Assembly (NCBI GenBank): GCA_009733575.1
Contig: ML770208.1
Location: 1-14,539, forward strand
Length of the DNA stretch: 14,539 bases
Direction of reading: 5' to 3'
Source of the DNA: Gymnopus androsaceus JB14
Lineage: Eukaryota > Basidiomycota > Agaricomycetes > Agaricales > Omphalotaceae
Positions within the stretch are counted from its first letter, which is position 1. Each line of letters begins with the position of its first letter. Both the position numbers and the translations under genes were made by a program. Shown here piece by piece: positions 8,802 through 14,539 of the stretch. Under the pieces are notes generated by a model. That model saw only the letters and a list, made by a program, of their open reading frames with translations, did no database searches and was not told where the DNA came from.

Positions 8802-8812
8802 CTGCAACCCTG
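8802..8812 (-). repeat. hAT right terminal inverted repeat
   Basis: CTGCAACCCTG is the perfect reverse complement of the left end at 4756-4766 and is followed directly by the duplication GTGTCACC. Confidence 0.92.
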
Positions 8813-8820
8813 GTGTCACC
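8813..8820. repeat. Right target-site duplication of hAT element
   Basis: GTGTCACC is identical to 4748-4755. Joining 4755 to 8821 gives the inferred pre-insertion sequence. Confidence 0.92.
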
Positions 8821-9067
8821 ATCAACATCTAGTGTATGGCGTGGGTGTGCTGGGTTCGTCGGGTTGTCGGGTCGGGTACCTGTGCCGGGTTGGTTCGGTT
8901 TTCATTTTGAGTACCTGACACCCATGTGGCGTACCTGCACGTGCCGCCAGCTTTTCAAGCCTTCTAGCACTTGTCCATGTTACATAGAACAAGAACTAAT
9001 TTTTACTGATAAACTTACTTATATCTACTATTTCCACTGATTTGTTTAACCTTTATGCTCAACTGAC
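8821..9067. other. Non-coding flank of the hAT insertion
   Basis: Before the hAT insertion this continued the sequence ending at 4755. It starts with ATCAACATCTAG, a possible splice acceptor, then a GGGT-rich patch (8848-8900) with GTACCTG three times (about 8877, 8911 and 8934). I recognise no gene here. Confidence 0.4.
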
Positions 9068-9235
9068 ATGAACCTTCTGAAACAGAAAACCAGTGACGAT
9101 GACAACAACAACAATGATGGGGAGCAACCCTCCAAACCCAACGAAGACAATGATGGTGACATTGTGGATACAACCGATGCCAAAAATGCTACAACATCCA
9201 TGGGATTATCTTCAGCACCAGACAACTCAGGCTGA
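9068..9235 (+). CDS. Short Asp/Asn-rich open frame, doubtful
   Basis: An ATG at 9068 opens 55 codons with a strongly acidic and polar composition (KTSDDDNNNNDGEQ, NEDNDGDIVDTTD), ending in TGA at 9233-9235. The frame stays open upstream to about 9050. I recognise no domain. The composition looks like a low-complexity linker or the tail of a larger protein rather than a complete gene. The opposite strand gives a Ser/Leu-rich shadow frame that looks less protein-like. It may be an exon remnant of the locus that the hAT element split, but nothing in the sequence ties it to that locus. Confidence 0.2.
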   Translation: MNLLKQKTSDDDNNNNDGEQPSKPNEDNDGDIVDTTDAKNATTSMGLSSAPDNSG

Positions 9236-9533
9236 GTACATCTACGCTTAGAGGTCCCAGTAGACACATTCAAATGTTTGTTCTTTTGGATTGAATATTA
9301 GTCATGGACATATCCGAATACAAGTTGAAGGGATGAATCCAATCATCTTGGAATCGAGAAAGCCAAAGCCAACTCAAGCTTGCTGTCTTTGGTGGTGTGT
9401 GGCGTTGTTGTGGTTGAGGAGAGAGAGAAGAGTTTAGCACCCACAGCCACAGGCACAAAAAAATCAAAGTTCAGTGACTTGTAATCAGTTTGCGCCTGTG
9501 GGCACCACACAAACTCTTACTCTTTCCTCTACC

Positions 9534-10040
9534 ATGACAACACCCAATGCCACTGTCTTCAACAATGCACTCAGCATTGCCGGTAATTGGATTTGTCCTT
9601 CAAAGTGTGCAGTCAGTCTTCACCAAGTGCATTTATCCACTGCTCGACATTCTTGCTTCATTATGCTTGTTCCAATGCCCGATTCCTCTTCCTACTCTGC
9701 CTCCTCCCCTGAATTAGACCTCCAATGCTGGCATATCCTCCAGCAATATGCAGGAAGTAATTCCATCAATTTACCAAAGGTCAAGGAGCAGCTTCTCAAT
9801 ATATTCAAAGACAGTATTTATGAGTACAACGACTCCAAATGGTGTTTGTATCTCTCTAGAATTGTAGGTATTGAGCCTGATACTGAGGATCATATTCCAA
9901 TTATTGCTGAGATTGAAGAAAAAATTGATTATGTGGTATCTGCAGTGTATATGACACAAGCTCTTCTGCTATCATCATCTCTACCTCCATCTTCACTTCA
10001 GGCTACCACTAAATATAACCTAGTTAGGATAGAAAAATGA
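9534..10040 (+). CDS. Unrecognised 168-residue open frame
   Basis: I do not recognise this protein. The frame is open from about 9474, and the first ATG is at 9534, giving 168 residues to TGA at 10038-10040. The first third is Ser/Thr-rich. The middle reads ELDLQCWHILQQYAG, then KVKEQLLNIFKDSIYEYND, then a charged, helix-like stretch (IIAEIEEKIDYVVSAVY) that looks like genuine protein. There are no membrane segments, signal peptide or zinc-binding cluster. The N-terminal part contains ATTGGATTTGTCCTT, the reverse complement of a motif repeated at 3903-3964, so it may derive from repeated DNA. The GGGCAGCTGCCC repeats begin 60 bp after the stop. It could be an intact small gene, one exon, or a transposon-derived fragment. 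Confidence 0.35.
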   Translation: MTTPNATVFNNALSIAGNWICPSKCAVSLHQVHLSTARHSCFIMLVPMPDSSSYSASSPELDLQCWHILQQYAGSNSINLPKVKEQLLNIFKDSIYEYNDSKWCLYLSRIVGIEPDTEDHIPIIAEIEEKIDYVVSAVYMTQALLLSSSLPPSSLQATTKYNLVRIEK

Positions 10041-10102
10041 TGTACCTAAACTATCCTAAGAGGTCCCTTTTTCTGGCATTCTGCCCACCCATTATTTTCA
10101 TG

Positions 10103-11086
10103 GGGCAGCTGCCCACCTCTGCCCAACTTCACCAAGGCAGCTGCCCACCTCAGCACTCAACTTGATCAAAATCACTGCCCTGGAAACCTGGCAGCTGCCC
10201 AACTTGTCACAGGTCACAGGTGTCCGGGGTCCTTCTGGGCAGCTGCCTGGTGTTTTTCCAAATTTTGTCATGGGTCCCGCCACAGCTATTCTCCATTCCA
10301 TTTTGCATGCATATCATCCAGTGATATAGGTGCTCATATTGCTGCAACACTATTGCAGCTTTAGGGCAGCTGCCCTCCCTATGCTTTCTTTTCCCCATCT
10401 AGCATTCATACTTACTGCTTAGATCTTACTATTTGCTCTCCACAGTATGCATAGATGTCCCACCCTGGTTACATTTATTCATGTAGTACACTTGGGCAGC
10501 TGCCCACCTGATTTAAAAGATTGTAACCACATAAATAACAAAATTAAATATGTCGTACTAGAGTGTTCAAACAAACTCTTATCACAATCATAACTCCAAA
10601 GATGCATACATAAGTATATGTAATAACCTAACTAAATACCAGAAATAATTGATTTGTATTTACATCTCAGCTGCCCACCTCATCTAACTTTGTTTTAGGG
10701 CAGCTGCGTGCCTCACTGTTAAGTTAGGGCAGCTGCCCATCTAACTTTTTTTTAGGGCAGCTGCCTACCTCACTCTTAAGCTAGGGCAGCTGCCCACCTC
10801 ACATGTTCACATTATAGGCAGCTGCCGCTCTATACTTGTTTTTGTAGGCGCTGCCTGACCTCACTGCTTACTAGATGCGTGCCGACGCTGGTCCACTATG
10901 GTAATTTGGGGCAGGCTGGGCCCAGTGGCGTAACATGCTTTTTGTAGGGCAGCTGCTACCGTCAGGCTTTTAAGTAGTAGGGCAGCTGCGTACCATGTAA
11001 CATTTTCGTGTGGGGCAGCTGCCTACTTCAGCGGTTAAGGTTAGGCAGCTGCCTCCTCACTGTTCTGTATTTTAGGCAGGCTGCCT
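10103..11086. repeat. GGGCAGCTGCCC palindrome array
   Basis: About 18 copies of a 12-bp perfect palindrome or close variants occur in 984 bp. Exact copies: 10103-10114, 10364-10375, 10494-10505, 10727-10738 and 10784-10795. Near copies (one or a few changes): 10135, 10189, 10237, 10698, 10755, 10816, 10848, 10947, 10980, 11013, 11043 and 11074; a half copy is at 10668. From 10698 the spacing is regular at 28-32 bp, with a unit like TTAGGGCAGCTGCCCACCTC followed by a CTTAAG-like spacer; the earlier copies are scattered. Many copies are followed by ACCTC. The core CAGCTG is an E-box-type hexamer. No long frame runs through it. Function is unknown. Confidence 0.88.
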
Positions 11087-12750
11087 TATGCTAACTGTGT
11101 TTTTTCAGATGTAAAAGTATCTGGATCAAAATAAAATAAAATGATATCATTGACTTCAATACCAGCTATTGCATTTTGTAAGATCACTGAGCGAATCTCA
11201 TGATCGTCCCTAACATCCAGCTGACTTATTCCAGATTGAGCCTACTGGTATGTAGGCATTGAGGGCGTATCTGGTGAAACTGCGTACTGTGGTACTTGAC
11301 TGGACGCAAGTAACTACATGTGTCTGCGATGCCGCCGGTATGTCTGCGTACGCTGTGTAAGGACTATCTTTAGATGCGTGCTAAGCCAGAACGTTCCATG
11401 CCAACGTTCAGCTTCACAAGCTCCAAGTCGTGCTCCTCGTCGGTCGCGCAGAGCAGGGTCTGATACCAGCTGGACCCAGCAGATGCTATGGCCGTGCAGG
11501 CCAGGCGAGAGGTGATGCGTGCAAGTCCGCAAGTCAGCGTAAACTCTTGGTTGAGGTGGAAGCGCGCCGGGTGAGCTAATGGTGTCGCGTCCCAATGTAC
11601 ACAAAAAGACGACAGAGTCTTGCCTCTCGGAGCGGGGTGAGGTGGTGTGGTGAGTGCTGGGTTGCCGGAGGGATCTGCGGTGTGAACGAGAGCGGAGTAT
11701 GCGTGGTTTGACTTGTGAGCGGAATTTAAAGAAATAATGCTATTCGCTGCGAGTGTCCATGGTGAGTACGTGTGCGGGATGCCTCGGTTGAAAAGCGACT
11801 CGTTGCATCGGTGAGCGCTGCGAGTCGCGAGCGAGGGCGGTGCTTGCGTGCGCCTCGGAGGGAGAGAAGGATTGCCGTAGTCACATAGCGACGAAGTGGC
11901 GCGCGACGTCGTCCGTGCTCAAGCGGAAGGGCGGAGCGGACTTCCCTGCTCATCACATCATCGATACCCACGAGTCCAGATCTCGCAACCAGGGAGTCGT
12001 GGTCGACGCGCAGCAGGGAAGATCCTCTCCGGAGTGGTGGGGTCGCCCTTGCAGTTACTGTGGCGCTTGGTCTGTCGATGAGAGTGCAATGTCGTCGCAG
12101 AGCCTGTTTCTATCCGCGTAAGCTCGGCGGATACCAGGATCCCGTCGGTTTTACGAGTCTTTGTTGTGTTTTTTGATGCTGCGGTCTTGCTCTATGTGAG
12201 TTGAAGTTTGACAGTGAAAGTTGGTGCTGTCGAGAGCAGTGGTGGTGGAGCGCTGCTTGCTGTGTGTGTCTGATGAGATGAGCGTTGCCGAAGCGGTAGT
12301 GCGTGGTTTCGAGAGAGTAGCTTGACGTTATTCGTGCGAGGATGCGTGTCTTGCAGACCGAGAGTGGGTCTTCGTACAGAAATGAGCTGTTCGGTGATAG
12401 GGGCGTGTGAGCTGGTGGCTGTTGGCGGGTACAGCCGGAGAGTGTGGTTCGGTCCGTGCCCGCGGCGTGCGCGGTGGCGTGTGCGATGCGTTTCGTCCAG
12501 CTGTGCAGCTTGCAGTGCGTGCAGGCGCGTGGAGTGCAGTGGAGTGGGTTGACGAAGTCTTTGCGTCAGTTAGTGCGCGGGATTGGCGTGTTGTCGCGGG
12601 CGAATCGCGAGGTGTCTGGTGTACGAGCGAGCTGTGCGGGCGTGTTGGTGTGTTCATGATGAAAGAATGGCGAATGAAAGGTTGACGGAGATGGGGAAAC
12701 GTGGTGGATTGAATACGGTTATTGATACAGATGGATATCAGACGTTATCA
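11087..12750. other. Gene-free, CpG-rich stretch
   Basis: I see no gene I can support here. The first 130 bases are AT-rich, then the sequence becomes GC-rich with many CpG dinucleotides. The plus strand of about 12200-12700 is rich in GT. The frames are short, overlap each other on both strands and have compositions (runs of Ser, Thr, Arg, His) expected from biased base composition. Minus-strand TGGTATCAGACC at 11457-11468 resembles a tRNA-Met primer-binding site, but no LTR was found beside it. I saw no tRNA, rRNA or tandem array. Confidence 0.5.
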
Positions 12751-12754
12751 GACC

Positions 12755-14539
12755 TCACCGACGAGAGGGCTTCGTTTTGGAGGCCTTGGTTGTGCGACGC
12801 ACTTCCGCGTTAGCTACATCTTCTGGGGAAACCACGATTTCCTGAGAACCTCCTCCGCTGATTCAGGCTGCTCTCGACTAGCAATCACCTTCCGACGGAG
12901 CCAGACCCCCAATTTAGACAAGCCCTCCTCATTGTTGAAGTTGAGCTGGCTGTCGAGATGTTACATCCGGACATAATATATCAGAACGCCGAGTTAGTCC
13001 CTTCTTGAAACAAAGTGCAGGCAAAGATCCTACCCCCCGCTACTCGCAATATGCCACATCTAGGATGCGCTGGTGGAATGCCAAAGACGTTCGCACCCCT
13101 CGCCGTCAGATAGACCGCATCCAATACACTTTCGTGGGTGGTAGATCATCTGGCAAGGCCACTGATGTCCGAATGCATGGAAGATAGACACCGTGAATGT
13201 CATACGAGACATGTATGGCTTGAGGAAGCCCCACTTGACACAGCTGCGGTGTAATTGGCAACCGATATCGTAGAGAAATCGGACGATGGTATTGTGCGGA
13301 AGGTTTTCGAATAGTTTAGCAAGTAATGCTAATACATAGTGCTGACCCTCTCCAGGCGTATTCATATTGACAGTGAACAGAGGACGGTCATGGCAGCAAA
13401 GCAGTGTCATATTGGCCGTGACATCGAAAAAACGGGTGCTCCCCTTGATACGCGCTTCATCTGCAGCTGTGAAGCTAGCCAGACATCCATCCAGCACTGA
13501 TTTTGGCACCCTTAAACCTTCTTCGCGGTGGTCCTGCTCGTCATCGTGTGTATGGTCAGGTTTAGTTCGTTTGGGTGGAGGAGGCTGGTTCTGCTTTTGC
13601 GACTGAATACAGTCTGCATAATGCTTCCATGCGTTCACCTCCTCCTCTGGAATAAAATATGTGTTGGGGTGAGTACGAGGAGGGTCCCGGCCACACTTCT
13701 GCGCACTATGCTTTTGCGTAAAGCAAGCATCAGCCGCAACAATAATACTTTCACTAGCGAACAATTGGTCAGTGTCGCGTAAGCCAAAACCCTGCGATCG
13801 CGACTTACCACTTTTTCCCTCCAAAACAAAGTGGACACCGTGAACGAAGATACTCGCTGGGTCGTGACAGTGGGACTTGCTCTTCTGAAGGATCCCACTC
13901 ATCACTAGAGTCAGAATCGGTCCTGGCGCGTTTACGAGTTTCTGTCTCTTCGACCTCTTCATTCGACGACGTCCTCAATGGTAACGCGCCTAGCATCGGC
14001 TTGGGCGTTACGCGTTTCATTTCTTCAACTTCTTCGTCGACGACATCCTCGATGGTAACGCCTCGTGTAGAACGCCGAGCAGCCCTGGGCTGCTCATCAT
14101 CTTCGTCGCTCAAGCCAGCTTCCGCTCTCGGAGCCTGATCCTGACAATGGGACTTGGGATTCAAGCGCAAGGCGGTAGCGTATGCCTCCGGTATATTCTT
14201 CAACACGAAACTCGTTGCAGAGTTGTGTCAATACGCGCGGTCGCCATGTCGCTCAGAGACATAAACCACTGCAGGGCATTTGCGAAACGGCGTCTTAATG
14301 GATCATCTCCAGGCAGGTGATAACCTTGTGAGGCCAAGAAGTCTGTCGCGGCGCTACACCAAGCAGTGTAATTGGGTGCGATACGGAGGAATAACCGTCT
14401 CACAAAGTCCAATACACGGATATCGACTGCAAGAGTGGGGTACACCGGAGAACAAGGGAAACAGGCCACTCCGAATTAGCTGGATCGAGGCTGATGAGCA
14501 TTCTGAGGCCCAAAGCTCAATCTGTTCAATTTCTTTATA
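12755..14539 (-). pseudogene. KDZ (Kyakuja-Dileera-Zisupton) transposase, 5' truncated by window
   Basis: This is a KDZ-type DDE transposase, common and often multicopy in mushroom genomes. In coding order from the window edge: WASECSSASIQLIRSGLFP, CSPVYPTLAVDIRVLDFV, RRRFANALQWFMSLSDMA, a charged low-complexity segment, RCPLCFGGK (CxxC), intron 13754-13808 (GTAAGT..GCTAG), IIVAADACFTQK, SVLDGCLASFTAADEARIKG, STRFFDVTANMTLLC, IVRFLYDIGCQLHRSC, IFHAFGHQWPCQMIYHPRKC and GLSDGEGCERLWHS. The Asp of LYDIGC and the Glu of DGEGCER match the conserved acidic positions of the family. Downstream homology resumes in degraded form: HLDSQLNFNNEEGLSKLGVW, ending at a TGA at 12755-12757. Defects: a frame change near 14453 (before CSP), another near 14205, a TAG at 13060-13062, and a TAA near 12960. 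The N terminus lies outside the window. Confidence 0.85.
13754..13808 (-). other. Spliceosomal intron in KDZ transposase
   Basis: Donor GTAAGT and acceptor GCTAG bound 55 nt, with CACTGACC as a possible branch site. Splicing joins the RCPLCFGGK block to IIVAADACFTQK in one frame, two neighbouring blocks that otherwise lie in different frames. Confidence 0.75.

Larger units (their letters stand above)
4756..8812 (-). mobile_element. Complete hAT DNA transposon with TIRs and TSDs
   Basis: This 4057-bp element has defined ends. The left end reads CAGGGTTGCAGTCATCC and the right end, reverse complemented, CAGGGTTGCAGAGTCAAG, giving an 11-bp perfect terminal inverted repeat. Both sides carry the 8-bp duplication GTGTCACC. 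Within about 110 bp of each end the motifs TTGAC/GTCAA recur: left at 4784, 4805, 4823, 4832 and 4853; right at 8713, 8722, 8741, 8767, 8786 and 8796. A shared TGACCGG lies at 4814-4820 and 8714-8720. Such subterminal repeats are the usual transposase-binding sites of hAT elements. The element holds one minus-strand transposase gene and a nested foldback element. It inserted into the LTR-like or promoter-like sequence that resumes at 8821. It is structurally complete, but its transposase has four nonsense codons. Confidence 0.92.

Noticed and set aside
10103..11086. CRISPR array
   Set aside because: The repeat is a 12-bp palindrome with irregular, similar spacers in a fungal genome. There is no 25-40 bp direct repeat with unique spacers and no cas gene.
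11457..11468. Minus-strand TGGTATCAGACC as an LTR primer-binding site
   Set aside because: It matches the common tRNA-Met site except near the end, but no LTR or retroelement coding sequence lies beside it, so chance is likely.
11840..12121. 93-residue plus-strand frame with PCSYCGAW
   Set aside because: A single CxxC in a CpG-rich stretch with overlapping frames on both strands is not enough to call a gene.
12328..12657. 109-residue minus-strand frame rich in Ser, Thr, Arg, His and Pro
   Set aside because: Its composition follows the GT-rich plus strand, other frames overlap it on both strands, and no motif is recognisable.
1..14539. tRNA or rRNA genes
   Set aside because: I looked for conserved A/B boxes and T-loop sequence by eye and found no convincing cloverleaf on either strand. 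A tRNAscan-SE or Infernal run would settle it.

Overview
This window looks like a transposon graveyard in the genome of a filamentous basidiomycete, most likely an agaricomycete. Coding stretches are broken by 49-55 nt introns with GT..AG ends and CTAAC/CTGAC-type branch sites. The gene families present (two different hAT transposases, a Kyakuja-Dileera-Zisupton (KDZ) transposase, a Ty1/copia retroelement and an ankyrin fragment) are a typical fungal assemblage. Nothing supports a prokaryotic or viral origin. No intact single-copy host gene can be defended.

Layout: 1-245 is a short CpG-containing stretch with a TATA-like box. 255-491 (-) holds two ankyrin repeats. 500-781 is probably the 3' LTR of a copia element, preceded on the minus strand by a polypurine tract (783-793) and the RNase H end of its polyprotein (874-1611). 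1690-4232 (-) is a decayed hAT transposase with about five recognisable introns, frameshifts and a 22-base homopolymer. About 4250-4642 (+) is LTR-like or promoter-like, with three 41-bp tandem repeats and a TATA box.

The best-resolved object is a complete hAT transposon at 4756-8812. It has 11-bp perfect terminal inverted repeats (CAGGGTTGCAG), an 8-bp target duplication GTGTCACC on both sides, subterminal TTGAC/GTCAA repeats, and one minus-strand transposase gene (8625-5078). I can splice that gene into one continuous frame of about 870 codons that is broken only by four nonsense codons. Nested in its third exon is a 692-bp foldback element (7381-8072) whose two arms of about 330 bp form an almost perfect hairpin flanked by TA. 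Removing it with one TA restores the transposase frame exactly.

Rightward, 9534-10040 (+) is an unrecognised open frame. 10103-11086 carries about 18 copies of the palindrome GGGCAGCTGCCC, partly in a 28-32 bp tandem array. From about 10.85 kb the sequence changes from AT-rich and CpG-poor to GC-rich and CpG-rich. 11087-12750 has no recognisable gene. 12755-14539 (-) is a KDZ transposase with its 5' end beyond the window.

The genes do not form a pathway. They record layered insertions (foldback inside hAT inside an older LTR or promoter-like sequence) followed by decay that is dominated, at the visible stop codons, by apparent C-to-T changes.
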